Shown here in pieces: positions 46,974 through 62,119 of a stretch of DNA of 64,000 nucleotides. The notes under the pieces are model-generated. The model was not told where the DNA came from and did no database searches. It saw only the letters and a list, made by a program, of their open reading frames with translations. The stretch comes from Pseudofabraea citricarpa (taxonomy: Eukaryota; Ascomycota; Leotiomycetes; Helotiales; Dermateaceae). Both the position numbers and the translations under genes were made by a program. Numbering within the stretch: position 1 is the stretch's first letter; each line of letters opens with the position of its first letter. Location: NCBI GenBank assembly GCA_029641185.1, contig JAPWGK010000029.1:408285-472284 (forward strand), in the 5' to 3' direction.

Positions 46974-49399
46974 ATCTTTCCTTTAAACGTTTAATTTTTA
47001 TATTAATTAAAGTTTATCTAAATATTTAGAATAAAAATCTTTTAGAATTTCTTATATATTCTTAAAATTTTCTATTAGATATTATTCTAGATCTAATAAT
47101 TATTATATTTATTTAACTTTATAAAAAACTTTTCTTTTAATTATTTTTATATCTTTAATATCTTTTACTTTTTATTTATTATTTTCTTTTATATTAATTA
47201 ATAGGAATTTAATTTCTTTTTATCCTAGTAATAAATTATTTAGGTTTTTATATAATAAATTAAAGTAAAATATAAGATAAATTTTAAGTCTTAATAATAG
47301 TTTTATTTTATAAGAGCTTAGTTTAATTTTCTTTTTAATCTTATAAAATCTTTTATTCTTATATTCTAGTTTTCTTAAAAGTTTTTATATTCAGATATTT
47401 TTTATTAAAATATAAATTTTATCTCTTAGTTTATAATTTAATACTAATAATTATTTCTTATTTATATATTTTTTTATCTTACTTTAAGACTAAGTTATTT
47501 TTTTATATATAAATTTCTAAGTATCTTTTATTCTTTTTATAAATTTTAGTACTTATTTTTCGTTTAATCTACTTTTTACTAGTTATAATTAATTAATTTT
47601 TATATTTTCCTAGTTAAAATTTATTCTTAGTTTATATCTTTTATTTATAAAAAATAATATAACTTTTATATTTATAAATTAATATTTATTTCTTATAAAT
47701 TTTATTATTAATAAGATTTAACTTTAGTTATCTTATAAGTAATTAATATAAGCTTTTAGGTAATATTTTATTTTCGTATTTATTTTTTTTATTTAGTTAT
47801 TTATTTTTAGATATATTATAATAAATAATTAAATATTAATTCCTAATATTTTATAAAGCTTTCTTTATATCTTACTTATAAATTAAGAACTTTTATTAGA
47901 GATATAAGTTATAAGTAATTTATAATATTTTTATATATTTTTTAGAAATAACTTAATAATTTCTTTTATATTTATTTTTTTATTTTTATATTTATAAAAA
48001 ATATAATATTTTTCTTTTAATAATCTATAAATTATAACTAAGATAATATTAAATCTATCGCTTTCTAGAAATTTAGTTATAAAGTTTATAAATATATAAC
48101 TTTAAGATTTATCTAATATTAATAATAGCTTTAAATATTCTTAATAAATAATATTATTTAGTTTTAATTTCTTATAAATATAATAATTTCTAATATATTA
48201 ATTAAGATTTTTATTTATATTCTTTTAAATATAATTATCTTATAAAAGGATTAATATCTTTCTTTTATTTAGATATTTAATTATAAATCTTTTATATATT
48301 TTTTAAATTAATTTTATTTTATAAGCTTCTAGAACTTAGACTCGGTTTCTATAAACTAAGATATTATTTTAATTCTTATAATATAACTTAGGAATATCTT
48401 TTACTAGTTTATTATCTCTTAAAACCTTAAGAATTTTTTAATAAAACTAATTATTTTTTTATTTTTCTTAAATATACTTAGGAATTATTTATTTTATTCT
48501 TATAACTTAGATATATAAGTTAAATATTTTTAAAGCTTCTTTTTTATTAATTTTACTTTTAGGAAAAATAATTTATATTTATTCTTATTATTAATCGTTT
48601 AATTTATCTTATAATTTATCTTAAGATCTTTTAATTAAAGTATTTATTTTCTTATTTTATTTTCTTAATTTATAAATAATTTAAAAGTTAAATTCTAATA
48701 AAAATTTTATTTATTTAGTTTATCTTTTTATTAGTTTCTTAATAGTTATAAAATATTCTAAAGTCTTATAATCTAAGAATACTTATACTAATAAGTTTAT
48801 TCTTTAAAATTTAGGTTTTTATTTCTTAAAATATTTAATTATTACTAAGAGTTTTTTATTATAGATTTTATAATTATACTTAGCTAATAAAAGTCTTTTA
48901 GAAAAAAATATTATAAAATATAAAAGTTTATTTTCTTTATATTAAGATAATACTCTTATATTAATATAATTAAATAAATTATATTTTATAATATATTATT
49001 TATTTTTATAAAAATATATAAATATTAATATTAAGATAATTATCTTTTTTAGTTTTTTAAAAGTATTTTAGTATTTATTATTTTAATTAAAGCCTTTTAT
49101 TTTCTTTTTCTTTTTACTTAGATTATTAATTAAAGAAAATATCTTAAAATAATTCTTAATAAATCTTTTATAAAAGTTTATAAATCTAATAAAATTTTAT
49201 ATATCTCTTAGGTTCTTAGGTATTTCTTATTCTTATATATCTTTAATTTTATTAGGATTTATTCTAATTTCTTTTATACTAATAATTAATCCTAAGAATT
49301 TAATTTTATTTTAGTAAAAAATATATTTCTTAATATTTACTTAAAATCTTATTTCTTATAATTTAATTAAAATTTTTCTAATATATTTTATATATTTTT

Positions 49400-49830
49400 T
49401 TCTAGTTTTATTAGTATAAATATAAATATTATTAATATAAAATAAAATAAAATTATTAGAATATTCCTAGAATATTTTATTTATAAAATTCTAAAATATT
49501 AAAAGTTTATTAGTTAATTTAAACGAAAGTATTTTATATTTATAAGAGTTTTATCTAATATAAAAAATAATAAGTTTTTTATTTTCTTTAGTTTAAAATT
49601 TAATTTTATTAAAAATATATTAGATATTTAGTTTTAATAAAAACTTAGTTTTTTTTATTTTTATTAAAGTTTTATTTATTAAAGATAAAAGATATTTATT
49701 TTTTTTTATAATTATATTTAGTTTTCTATAATTTATATAAAATTTTAATCTTTTTCTTAGCTTTCTTATAAAAAGAATTAATAATAAGTAAGATATCTTA
49801 CTTATATTAATAAAGTTTTTTAATAATTAT
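49400..49830 (-). pseudogene. Gypsy reverse transcriptase remnant, left array inner unit
   Basis: Mirror image of the remnant at 56.1-56.5 kb: the catalytic-loop segment lies about 3.52 kb from the outer edge of LTR-C (near 49,440), and about 3.52 kb from that of LTR-D in the right array. Stops and Cys-to-Tyr type changes throughout. Confidence 0.75.
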
Positions 49831-52611
49831 TTTTTAATATAAGCTCTAATAAATTTAAATTTCTCTTAAGATATTTTATATAAAAAATATATCTAAGATT
49901 TATTTCTCTTATAAATTTAATATAATAATTATAACTTTTATATAATAATAACTAATTTATAATCTTTTTTAAGAATATCTTAATTAAGTCTTATAATTCT
50001 TTTAGGAGATATTTCTTAAAATTAATTTCTTTTTTATTATTATTTAATAATATTTTTTAAAAAAATAATAAATATTATTATTTTTTTTTATTTTATTTTT
50101 CTTTTAAATCTAAGAGTATTAATATATAAAAGTTTTTATTTTAATAAGTTTATCTTTTCTTACTTAGTTTTTTATCTTACTTTTTTAATTTTTTATATAA
50201 CTTTTTTCTTTATATATCTAGATTTTAATTCTTTTTTATACTTATTTTTTCTTTCTTTAGAATTTTTAAGGATCTTTTTCTTAATTAATTATTTTAAGTT
50301 TTTAGAGATTTCTAGAAAAATTAAAAATATATTAGAAAGTTTTTTTATTTTATTTTTTTTTAAGATTTTAATAATTTTAATTATTTCTTTATAAATATAT
50401 AAATTTTTTCTTTTATTTATATAAGAAGAAATTAAGCTTAATATTTAAATTTTTAGTAATTTTTTTAGGTTTTTTATATTAAATATAATTTTATTTTTTA
50501 TTATATCTAATAATATATTTTATAAAAATATCTAGGCTTTTCTAAGTATAATATTATATCTTTTAAGTTTTATAACTTAGAAGAAACTTAATAGTTTTTA
50601 TTTTTAATTAACTTTAAAGTTAACTAGGATTTTATATTTAATAAAAAATACTTATTTATTATTAAATCTAATAAAAGGTTTTAGATATTATAATTTTATT
50701 AGTTTAATTTATTTAATTTAAGATATTTATTATATAAAAGATTTATTTATAAAATTTCTATTAAAATATCTAGTATTAATTAATATAAAAGAAAGTATTT
50801 TTATTTTTTTTATATTATATTATAATATAAAAAAGATATTATTTTTTAATCCTAGAAATAATCTAATAATATTAATTTTTAGAGAAATCTTTTTTTTTAT
50901 ATCTTAAGATATAATTTCTCTTAAGATTTTTTATTTTTTAACTTAATAGTTTTTTTTAAAGATTTTATTATTATAATCTTAGTCTTTTTATATAAATAAT
51001 CTTTAGTTTTATATCTAGGTTTTTAATATTTAAAGTAAGCTTTTTTTTTAATAATTTTTCTTTTTTTTTTTAGAAAATCTTAATCTAATTAACTTAAAAG
51101 TATTTATCTTAGGAATATAATTATTTATTTTTTCTTTATTAATAAGCTTATTTAGGGTAAAAGATTTTTTAAAAATATTTATTATAAATTAAGTTAATTT
51201 CTTTTAAATCTTTTTATTTTCTTAAACCTTTTAATTTATTCTCTTATATTTTATAATTATACTCTTATAATTAGATTTATCTAAAAGTATAACTCTAAAA
51301 TCTTAAAATTTTTTATTTACTTTTATATTAAGTTCGTTTAATTAAGATTATTTATTTTATCTAAGTTTTCTTATAAGTTTATTAAATTTAATAAAAAAAA
51401 TAAGAAAAAAGTTATTATTTTAATATAATTTTTTAACTTCTAAGAAAGTTATTTCTCTTTTATCTAGATTATTATAAATAAGTTTAAGTTTATATAAGAT
51501 TTTATTTATAATATTAAATTTATTTAGAAAAGATTAATATAATCTAATTTAAATATAATTAATTATATCTTTAGATATTTTATTACTTATATAACTAATA
51601 TAATTAATTTTACTTATAAAATAATTTTTATTAGTCTTAAGTTTATTTTTAATTATATACTTCTAATTCTTAAATTTCTTATATATTCCTAAAAAAAAGA
51701 TAAATATATCTAGTAACTTATTATTTTTATATAATTAGTTTTTATCTTCTTATATATTCTTATAAATATTTAAGATTATATTTTAATTTCTTATTAGTCG
51801 AATAATTTATTTCTTATTCTTAAGTATTTCTTAGATATATTAAATATTATAAGTATTTATATTTATTATTTTATTTAACTAGTTATTTCTATTAATTAAT
51901 TTAATATTCTTTTATTTTAATTTTATAATTTATTATTCTTTTTTTATTAGCCTCTTATATAAGTTTCTTATAATATTATAAACTTCTTATATAAGTTAAT
52001 TTTATTCTTATTATATATACTTATATTTCTTATAAAAGTTATTAAGTAATCTAAGAGAATACTTATATTTTACTTATTTTATTAATATAATTTCTTTTAT
52101 ACTTTTAATTTTCTAAAGCTTTTTTATATTCTTATTTTTTTTTATTATAAGTATTAAAAATTAAGAATATATATATCTAAAGATAATATATTTAATCTTT
52201 TTAGGTTATCTAATTATTCTTATAATTACTTTTATTAGTTTCTTTCTAGTTTTAATTAATATAAAAATAAATATCTTATTATCTAATTTCTTTTTTTTAT
52301 TTTTCTTAATTATAAGTTAAAGGTTTATTCTTACTTCTAAGTATTAAAGGTTTCGATTTTAAGATTTATATTTTAATATCTTAGATATAATTTTTATTTA
52401 TTCTCTTATTATAATTAGTAAATATCTAATATAATAATATATTATTATATATATTTTTAGTTCTAAGGGTTCTAGTTTATTATATATTATTATAACTTTA
52501 GTATATCTAAAGATCTAGGTTTTTATATAATAAAATATAAAAATTTTATAAATTCGTATATATTTTTATTATTCTTATTAAGATAAAAGTAAAAGGATAA
52601 TACTTAGATAA

Positions 52612-52956
52612 TATTATAATATATAAAATATAAAGTAAATAAAAGATTAATATAACTAATTAATAATAAAAAATCTAAGTATAAGAAAAAAAAAAGAAAA
52701 AAAAAGAAAAATAATATAAGAAACTAGTTATAAGTAATCTTTTTTATTATACTAATATTTATTCTCTAAGTATTCTTTATTATACGTATTCTTAGATAAA
52801 TAAATATATAAGATAAATTATATATAATTTATCTTACTTAGTAAATTTCTAATTATATAATTTAAGTTAATAAGTTATAATATAAGATAAATAAAATATA
52901 TAAGAGAAATAAATATATAATATATATCTTAAGTAACTTATATAAGAATTATAATA
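52612..52956 (-). repeat. Gypsy LTR copy C (345 bp), 5' LTR of the left array
   Basis: Two bases shorter than the other copies. Its last bases, GTAACTTATATAAGAATTAT, are the reverse complement of the first bases of LTR-D 24 bp away. Confidence 0.87.
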
Positions 52957-52980
52957 TAAGAAGACTAAAAAGTAAATAAT
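52957..52980. other. 24-bp centre of the inverted arrays
   Basis: A short non-repeated spacer (TAAGAAGACTAAAAAGTAAA plus four bases) separates the outer ends of LTR-C and LTR-D. It is the symmetry centre of the large inverted repeat. I do not see matching target duplications on both sides. Confidence 0.8.
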
Positions 52981-53327
52981 TATTATAATTCTTATATAAG
53001 TTACTTAAGATATATATTATATATTTATTTCTCTTATATATATTTTACTTATCTTATATTATAACTTATTAACCTAGATTATATAACTAGAAATTTACTA
53101 AATAAGATAAATTATATATAACTTATCTTATATATTTACTTATCTAAGAATATATATAATAGAGAATACTTAAAAAGTAAATACTAGTATAATAGAAAAA
53201 ATTACTTATAACTAGTTTCTTATATTTTCTTTTTATTTTTTTCTTTTTTTCTTCTTATACTTAGATCTTTTATTATTAATTAGTTATATTAATCTCTTAT
53301 TTACTTTATATTTTATATATTATAATA
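52981..53327 (+). repeat. Gypsy LTR copy D (347 bp), 5' LTR of the right array
   Basis: Starts TATTATAATTCTTATATAAG and ends ATATATTATAATA; inverted relative to copies A-C. The internal region follows with a TTATCTAAGTATTATC segment where a primer-binding site would be. Confidence 0.87.
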
Positions 53328-54891
53328 TTATCTAAGTATTATCTTTTTACTTTTATCCTAATAAAAATAATAAAAATATATATAAACTTATAAAACTTTT
53401 ATATTTTATTATATAAAAACCTAGATCCTTAGATTTACTAAAATTATAATAATATATAATAAACTAAAACTCCTAGAACCTAGAATATATATAATAATAT
53501 ATTATTATATTAAATACTTATTAGTTATAATAAAAGAATAAATAAAAATTATATCTAAGATACTAGAATATAAATCTTAGAACTAAAACCTTTAATACTT
53601 AGAAGTATAAATAAACCTTTAACTTATAATTAAGAAAGATAATAAAAAAGAGAAATTAAATAATAAAGTATTTACTTTTATATTAATTAAAACTAAAAAG
53701 AAATTTATAGAAATAATTATAAAAATAATTAGATAACCTAGAAAAATTAAATATATTATCTTAAGATATATATATTCTTAATCTTTAATACTTATAATAA
53801 AAGAAAATAAAAATATAAAAAAGCTCTATAAAGTTAAAAATATAAAGGAAATTATTTTAATAAAATAAAAAAAATATAAACGCTTTCTTTAATTACTTAA
53901 TAAATTTTATAAGGAATATAAATTTACTAGATAAAAATAAGATTAACTTATATAAGAAGTTTATAATATTATAAGTAATTTAATTAAGTAATTAATAATA
54001 AGAGAGTAATAGATTATAAAATTAAAATAAAAGAATATTAGATTAATTAATAGAAATAACTAATTAGATAAAATAATAAATATAAATACTTATAATATTT
54101 AATATATCTAGGAAATACTTAAGAATAAAAAATAAATTATTTAGCTAATAAGAAATTAAAATATAACCTTAAATACTTAGGAGGATATATAAGAAGATAA
54201 AAACTAATTATATAAGAGTAATAAGCTTTTAGATTTATTTATCTTTTTTTTAGGAATTTATAAAGAATTTAAGAACTAGAAATATATAATTAAGAATAAA
54301 CTTAAGATTAACTAAGATTATTTTATAAGTAAAACTAATTATATTAGTTATATAAGTAATAGAATATCTAGAGATATAATTAATTATATTTAAACTAGAT
54401 TATAATAATTCTCTCTAAATAAATTTAATATTATAAATAAAATCTTATATAAACTTAAACTTATTTATAATAACTTAGATAAAAGAGGAATTATTTTCTT
54501 AAAAGTTAAGAAATTTTATTAGAATAATAACTTTTTCTTAACTTTTTTTATTAAATTTAATAGACTTATAAGAGAACTTAGATAAAATAAATAATCTAGA
54601 TTAAATAAACTTAATATAAAAGTAAATAAAAAACTTTAAGACTTTAGAATTATACTCTTAAATAAACCTAATTATAAGAGTATAATTATAAGATATAAGA
54701 GAATAAATTAGAAGGTTTAAGAAAATAAAAAGATCTAGAAAAAATTAGCTTAATTTATAATAAATATCTCTAAGGGATCTTTTATTTTAAGTAAATCTAT
54801 TAATAAAAAAAAGTTAATTAATTTTACTCCTAAGATAAATAAACTAAAACTCTCTAAGGAAAAAAAATAAAAATTATTAAAAGAAAAAGTT

Positions 54892-54933
54892 TACTTTTAT
54901 TATTATAAGTAAGAATATAAAGCTAAGAATTAT
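54892..54933 (+). pseudogene. RIP-altered CCHC zinc knuckle of the chromovirus gag
   Basis: Codons at the four metal-binding positions of CX2CX4HX4C read TAC, TAT, TAT and TAT. One G-to-A step from Cys and one C-to-T step from His explains all four, and the TAA inside is a former Gln. The surrounding KAKN residues are kept. A second copy lies about 6 kb downstream near 60,88x-60,93x. Confidence 0.7.
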
Positions 54934-56129
54934 TTATATAAAAAAGCTATAAAGATTATTATAATAAAATCCTTAAAAAAGATTATTAAGTTAGAAAATA
55001 AAAAGCTTTAAGGGAAATTATATCTTAAGATATAAAAGAAAAAATTCTCCTAAAAATTAATATTATTAGATTATTTTTAGGATTAAAAAATAATATTTCT
55101 TTTATATTATAATATAAAATAAGAAAAATAAAAATATTCTCTTTTATATTAATTAATATTAGATACTTTAATAAAAATTTTATAGACGAATCTTTTATAT
55201 AATAAATATCTTAAATTAAATAAATTAGACTAATAAAATTATAATATCTAAAATCTTTTATTAGATTTAATAATAAAAAAATATCTTTTATTAAATATAA
55301 AATCTTAGTTAACTTTAAAGTTAATTAAAAATAAGAACTATTAAGCTTTTTCTAAATTATAAAACTTAGAAAATATAATATTATACTTAGAAAAATATAA
55401 ATATCTTTATAAAATATATTATTAGATATAATAAAAAATAAAGTTATATTTAGTATAAAAAACTCTAAAAAACTACTAAAAATTTAAACGCTAAGTTTTA
55501 CTTTTTCTTATATAAATAAAAAAAAAGATTTATATATCTATAAAAAAATAATTAAGATTACTAAGATCTTAAAGAAAAGTAAAATAAAAGAACTTCTTAA
55601 TATATCTTTAATCTCTTTAGAAATCGCTAAAAACTTAAAATAATTAATTAAAAAAGAAATCTCTAAAAGCTCTAAAAAAAGAAAGAATAAATATAAAAAA
55701 GAGTTAAAACCTAAATATATAAAAGAAAAAGCTATATAAAAAATTAAAGAAATAAAATAAAAGATTAAATAGAAAAAAGTAAACCTACTAAAATAAAAAC
55801 CTTTATATATTAATACTTTTAGATTTAAAAGAAAAGTAAAATAAAAAGAAATAATAGTATTTATTATTTCTCTAAAGAATATTATTAAATAATAATAAAA
55901 AAATACTAAAAGAAAAGTTAATATTAAGAAATATCTTCTAAAGGAATTATAAGACTTAATTAAGATATTCTTAAAAAAAGCTATAAACTAGTTATTATTA
56001 TATAAGAGCTATAATTATTATATTAAACTTATAAAAGAAATAAATCTTAGATATACTCTTTTATATAAAATATCTTAAGAAAAGCTTAAATTTATTTAAG
56101 CTTATATTAAAGAATAATTAGTAAAAGAC

Positions 56130-56550
56130 TTTATTAATATAAGTAAAATATCTTACTTATTATTAATTCTTTTTATATAAAAGCCTAAAGAAAGATTAAG
56201 ATTTTATATTAATTATAGAAAACTAAATATAATTATAAAAAAAAATAAATACCTTTTACTTTTAATAAATAAAACTCTAGTAAAAATAAAAAAAGTTAAG
56301 TTCTTATTAAAGCTAAATATTAGATATACTTTTAATAAAATTAGATTTTAAACTAAAAAGAATAAAAAGCTTATTATTTTTTATATTAGATAAAACTTAT
56401 ATAAATATAAGATATTTTCTTTTAGATTAACTAATAAACTTTTAATATTTTAGAACTTTATAAATAAGATATTCTAGGAATATTCTAATAATTTTATTTT
56501 ATCTTATATTAATAATATTTATATTTATACTAATAAAATTAAAGAAAAAT
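56130..56550 (+). pseudogene. Gypsy reverse transcriptase remnant, right array first unit
   Basis: Reads LRFYINYRKLNIII (about 56,200), then KKNKYLLLLINKTL and LKLNI-like segments, and FILSYINNIYIYTN at about 56,490-56,530 in place of the YLDDI catalytic loop; both Asp codons are now AAT. Frame is open for unusually long runs but broken by stops. Confidence 0.8.
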
Positions 56551-58769
56551 ATATAAAATATATTAGAAAAATCTTAATTAAATTATAAGAGATAAGACTT
56601 TAAGTAGATATTAAGAAATATATCTTTTACTAAGATAAGATTAAGTTCTTAGGATTAATTATTAGTATAAAAGAAATTAAAATAAACCCTAATAAAATTA
56701 AGGATATTTAAGAATAAGAAATATCTAAGAACTTAAGAAATATATAAAATTTTATTAGATTTATAAACTTTTATAAAAGATTTATTAAGAATTATTTTAA
56801 GATATTCTCTTTAATTAATAACTTAAGTAAAAAAAAGAAGAAAATAAAAGATTTTAATTAAAATAATAAATATTAAAATATTTTTAAAAAACTAAAAAAG
56901 ATAATTACCTTAGTACTAATACTTATATATTTTAATAAAAATAAATAATATATTATAGAATATAACTTATTTAATTATATTAATATAAGAGTATTATCTT
57001 AATATAAAAAGAATAAACTCTTATATCTTATAATATTTTTTTCTAGAAAACTTTTATTAGCTAAGTATAATTATAAAATCTATAATAAAAAACTCTTAGT
57101 AATAATTAAATATTTTAAGAAATAAAAACTTAAACTTTAGGGAATAAACTTATTTATATAAGTACTCTTAGATTATAAGACTTTAGAATATTTTATAATT
57201 ACTAAGAAACTAATAAAAAAATAAGCTAGATAAATAAAATTCTTATTAAAATTTAACTTTTAGATTATTTATAAATTAAGAAAATAAAATAAGAAAATAA
57301 ATACTTTAACTAAAAGATCTTAAGATAAATTATAAGATAAATTAAATAATTAATAAAAAGAATAAATATAAATTATTCTTCTTAAAAGTAAAATTAATAA
57401 AAAGAAAATTTTAGAAGTATTTAACTTATATATTTAGATTATAAGAGTAAAATAAATAATTCTTAAATATATTTAAGAGAAATAAAAGAATAATTAGTTT
57501 TACTAAGAAACTCTTAAAACTTTAAGAGATAATAAACTAATAAAAGATATTCTTAAGTTATATTATAAAAATTAAAATAATATTTTATTTTATAAGAATT
57601 AAGTTTAGATTTTAGAAGCCTATAAAATAAAATTAATTTAGAAAATATATAAAAAACTTATAATTAAATACCCTAGTAAAAGAGGAATATTAATTCTTTT
57701 ATAAGATAATTATATCTAAAAGAATATAAATAAAAATTTTAATTAATATATTAAAAACTATTATATTTATAAAAAGTTTAAACTAAATAATATTATTTAC
57801 TAAGGATACCTAAAGCTATTATTAATACTAGATAAATCCTAGAGTTATATATTTATAAATTTTATAATTAGACTTCTAAAAAATAATAAATTTAATATTA
57901 TCTTAGTTATAATCTATAAATTATTAAAGGAAAGATATTATATTTTTTATAAATATAAAAATAAAAGAATAAATATAAAAGAAATTACTAAATTATTCTT
58001 AAAGAATATATAAAAATATTATAGATTACTTATAACTTATATCTTTAATAAAAATTTATAATTTATAAGTAAGATATAAAAAAAGCTTTATAAAATATTA
58101 GGAATTAATATTTAATTATTTATTATAATATACCTAAAGATAAATAGCTAGATAAAAAGAATAAATATAAAAATAAAATATTACTTAAGAGCTTATATTA
58201 ATTACCTATAAAATAACTAGAGTTAAATTCTACTAATAATAGAATTTATAAGAAATAAATATTAATTTATAAGTATAAAAGTTATATTATTTTTTATAAA
58301 TAAAAGATATAAATTAAGAATAAATTTTAACTAGGAAAATATAAAGATTAATTAATTATAACTAATAAAAAGTAGATTAAATAAAAAATAAATAATAGAA
58401 TTTATAAAAAAAATAAAAAATACTTAGAAATTTATATATAAAAAAATAACTTAATCCTAGAGTAAAATAAAAAAATATATAAATAAGAAACGATTACTAA
58501 TATTAAATTATAAACTAGAGGATAAAATTTATATTTTAATAAAAAATATCCGAATATAAAAACCTTTATAAAAATTAGAATATAAGAATAAAAGATTTTA
58601 TAAGATTAAGAAGAAAATTAAATTAAGCTCTTATAAAATAAAATTATTACTAAGACTAAAAATTTATCTTATATTTTATTTTAACTTATTATATAAAAAC
58701 TTAGATAATCTTTTATCTAGATAAAAAGAAACTAAATCTCTTCTAATTAATATAAAAGGAAATAATAAA

Positions 58770-58920
58770 TAAGAAATAAAAGATATTAAAGATATAAAAA
58801 TAATTAAAAGAAAAGTTTTCTATAAAGTTAAATAAATATAATAATTATTAGATCTAAAGTAATATCTAATAAAAAATTTTAAAAATATATAAGAAATTCT
58901 AAGAGATTTTTACTTTAGAT
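58770..58920 (+). pseudogene. Chromodomain remnant at the end of pol
   Basis: After the integrase end (RPSLNYKLEDKVYILTKNIR-like near 58.5 kb), a segment reads EVEDIKDIKIIKRKVFYKVK, then a region equivalent to the VKWxGY and WEP parts with Trp codons as stops. This is the usual place of a chromodomain in chromoviruses, which target integration to heterochromatin. Confidence 0.65.
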
Positions 58921-58972
58921 ATTTAAATAAATCTTATCTAATATAAAAATTAAACGCTTAGAGAAAAAATAA

Positions 58973-59319
58973 TATTATAATTCTTATATAAGTTACTTAA
59001 GATATATATTATATATTTACTTCTCTTATATATATTTTACTTATTTTATATTATAACTTATTAACCTAAATTATATAACTAGAAATTTACTAAGTAGAAT
59101 AAATTATATATAACTTACCTTATATATTTACTTACTTAAGAATATATATAATAAAGAATACTTAGAGAATAAATACTAGTATAATAGAAAAAACTACTTA
59201 TAATTAACTTCTTATATTTTCTTTTTATTTCTTTCTTTTTCTCTTCTTATACTTAGATCTTTTATTATTAATTAGTTATATTAATCTCTTATTTACTTTA
59301 TATTTTATATATTATAATA
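58973..59319 (+). repeat. Gypsy LTR copy E (347 bp), shared by two units
   Basis: Same ends as copy D and preceded by GAGAAAAAATAA, the likely polypurine tract. It joins the first and second plus-strand units with no second LTR between them. Confidence 0.87.
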
Positions 59320-62119
59320 TTATCTAAGTATTATCTTTTTACTTTTATCCTAATAAGAATAATAAAAATATATATAAACTTATAAAATTTTTATATTTTA
59401 TTATATAAAAATCTAGATTCTTATATTTATTAAAAGTTATAATAATATATAATAAACTAAAACCCCTAGAACCTAGAATACGTATAATAATATATTATTA
59501 TACTAGATACTTACTAGTTATAATAAAAGAATAAATAAAAATTATATTTAAGATACTAGAATACGAATCCTAGAACTAAAACCTTTAATACTTAGAAGTA
59601 TAAATAAACCTTTAACTTATAATTAAGAAATATAATAAGAAAAAAAAATTAAATAATAAGATATTTACTTTTATATTAATTAAGATTAGAAAAAAACTTA
59701 TAAAAGTAATTATAAGAATAATTAAATAATCTAGAAAAATTAAATATATTATCTTAGAATATATATATCTTTAACTTTTAATACTTATAATAAAAGAAAA
59801 TAAAATTATAAAAAAGCTTTAGGAAATTAAAAGTATAAAAGAAATTATCTTAATAAAATAAAAAGAATATAAACGCTTCTTTTAATTACTTAATAAATTT
59901 TATAAAAAATATAAGTTTATTAGATAAAAATAAAACTAGCTTATATAAGAAATTTATAATATTATAAGTAATTTAATTAAGTAATTAATAGTAAGAAAAT
60001 AATAGATTATAAAGTTAAAATAAGAGAATATTAAACTAATTAATAGAAATAATTAGTTAAATAAAATAATAAGTATAAATACTTATAATATTTAATATAT
60101 TTAGAAAATATTTAAAGATAAAAAATAAATTATTTAACTAATAAGAAATTAAAATATAATCTTAAATACTTAGGAAAATATATAAAAAAAATAAAAACTA
60201 ATTATATAAGAATAATAAGCTCTTAGATTTATTTTTCTTTTTTTTAGGAACTTATAAGAAATTTAAAGACTAAAAGTATACGATTAAAAATAAGCTTAAG
60301 ATTAACTAAGATTATTTTATAAGCGAAATTAATTATATTAGTTATATAAGTAATAAAATATCTAAAAATATAATTAATTATATTTAAACTAGATTATAAT
60401 AATTTTCTTTAAATAAATTTAATATTATAAATAAGATCTTATATAAACTTAAACTTATTTATAATAATCTAGATAAAAAAAGAATTATTTTCTTAAAAGT
60501 TAAGAAATTTTATTAAAATAATAATTTTTTCTTAACTTTTTTTATTAAATTTAATAAACTTATAAGAAAACTTAGATAAAATAAATAATCTAAACTAGAT
60601 AAACTTAATATAAAAGTAAATAAAAAACTTTAGGATTTTAAAGTTATATTCTTAGATAAATCTAATTATAAGAGTATAATTATAAGATATAAGAAAGTAA
60701 ATTAAAAAGTTTAAGGAAATAAAAGAATTTAAAAGAAATTAGCTTAATTTATAATAAATATTTCTAAGAGATCTTTTATTTTAGGTAAACTTATTAATAA
60801 AAAAAAATTAATTAATTTTACTTTTAAGATAACTAAACTAAAACTTTCTAAGAAAGAGAAATAAAAATTATTAAAAGAAAAAGCTTACTTTTATTATTAT
60901 AAGTAAAAATATAAAGCTAAGAATTATTTATATAAAAAAGCTATTAAGATTATTATAATAAAATCCTTAAAAAAGATTATTAAATTAGAAAATAAGAAGT
61001 TTTAAAGGAAATTATATCTTAAGATATAAAAAAAAAGATTCTTTTAAAAATTAATATTATTAGATTATCTTTAGAATTAAAAAATAATATCTCTTTTATA
61101 TTATAATATAAGATAAGAAAAATAAAAATACTTTCTTTTATATTAATTAATATTAAATACCTTAGTAAAAATTTTATAGATAAATCTTTTATATAATAAA
61201 TATCTTAAATTAAATAAATTAAACTAATAAAATTATAATATCTAAAACCTTTTATTAGATTTAATAATAAATAAATACCTTTTATTAAATATAAAATCCT
61301 AGTTAACTTTAAAGTTAATTAAAAATAAGAATTATTAAGTTTCTTTTAGATTATAAAACTTAAAAGATATAATATTATACTTAGGAAAGCCTAAATATTT
61401 TTATAAAATATATTATTAGATATAATAAAAAATAAAATTATATTTAATATAAAAAACCTAAAAGAACTACTAAAAATTTAAATATTAAGTTTAACTTTTT
61501 TTTATATAAATAAAAAAGAAAATTTATATATTTATAAAAAGATAATTAAAATTACTAAGATCTTAAAAAGAGATAAAATAAAAGAATTCTCTAATATATC
61601 TTTAACCTTTTTAGAAATCTTTAAAAACTTAAAATAATTAATTAAAAAAAAAATCCCTAAAAACTCTAAAGAAAAAAAAAAATAAATATAAAAAAAAGTT
61701 AAAATCTAGATATATAAAAGAAAAGATTATATAGAAAATTAAAAAAATAAAATAAAAGATAAAATAAGAAAAATTAAACTTATTAAAATAAAAACTTTTA
61801 TATATTAATACTCTTAGATTTAAAAGAAAAATAAGATAAAAAGAAATAATAATATTTATTATCTCTTTAAAAAATATTATTAAATAATAATAAAAAAATA
61901 CTAAAAGAGAAATTAATATTAAGAAATATCTCCTAAAAGAATTATAAGACTTAATTAAAATATTCTTAAAAAAGATTATAAACTAATTATTATTATATAA
62001 GAGTTACGATTATTATATTAAACTTATAAGAGAAATAAATCTTAGATATATTCTTTTATATAAGATATCTTAAGAGAAACTTAAATTTATTAAAGCTTAT
62101 ATTAAAGAATAATTATTAA

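Larger units (their letters stand above)
32939..52956 (-). mobile_element. Left array: two tandem minus-strand chromovirus units sharing a middle LTR, one split by a Copia element
   Basis: Order on the plus strand is LTR-A (32939-33285), internal, LTR-B (46627-46973), internal, LTR-C (52612-52956). LTR starts B to C are 5,985 bp apart. A to B is 13,688 bp, and subtracting the nested Copia element and its 5-bp duplication (7,692) leaves 5,996 bp, so both units are full length. Internal 41,589-46,626 aligns with 47,590-52,611, and 33,286-33,901 with 46,974-47,590. Coding remnants lie on the minus strand, with reverse transcriptase near 49.4-49.8 and 43.4-43.8 kb. The arrangement LTR-body-LTR-body-LTR resembles products of unequal recombination or tandem integration. 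All copies are mutated by RIP. Confidence 0.85.

Noticed and set aside
52612..53327. Mirror-image assembly artefact at the palindrome centre
   Set aside because: The arms differ by scattered transitions and small length changes (LTR-C 345 versus LTR-D 347 bp), and only the left arm carries the Copia insertion within view, so a simple copied read is unlikely, though not excluded.
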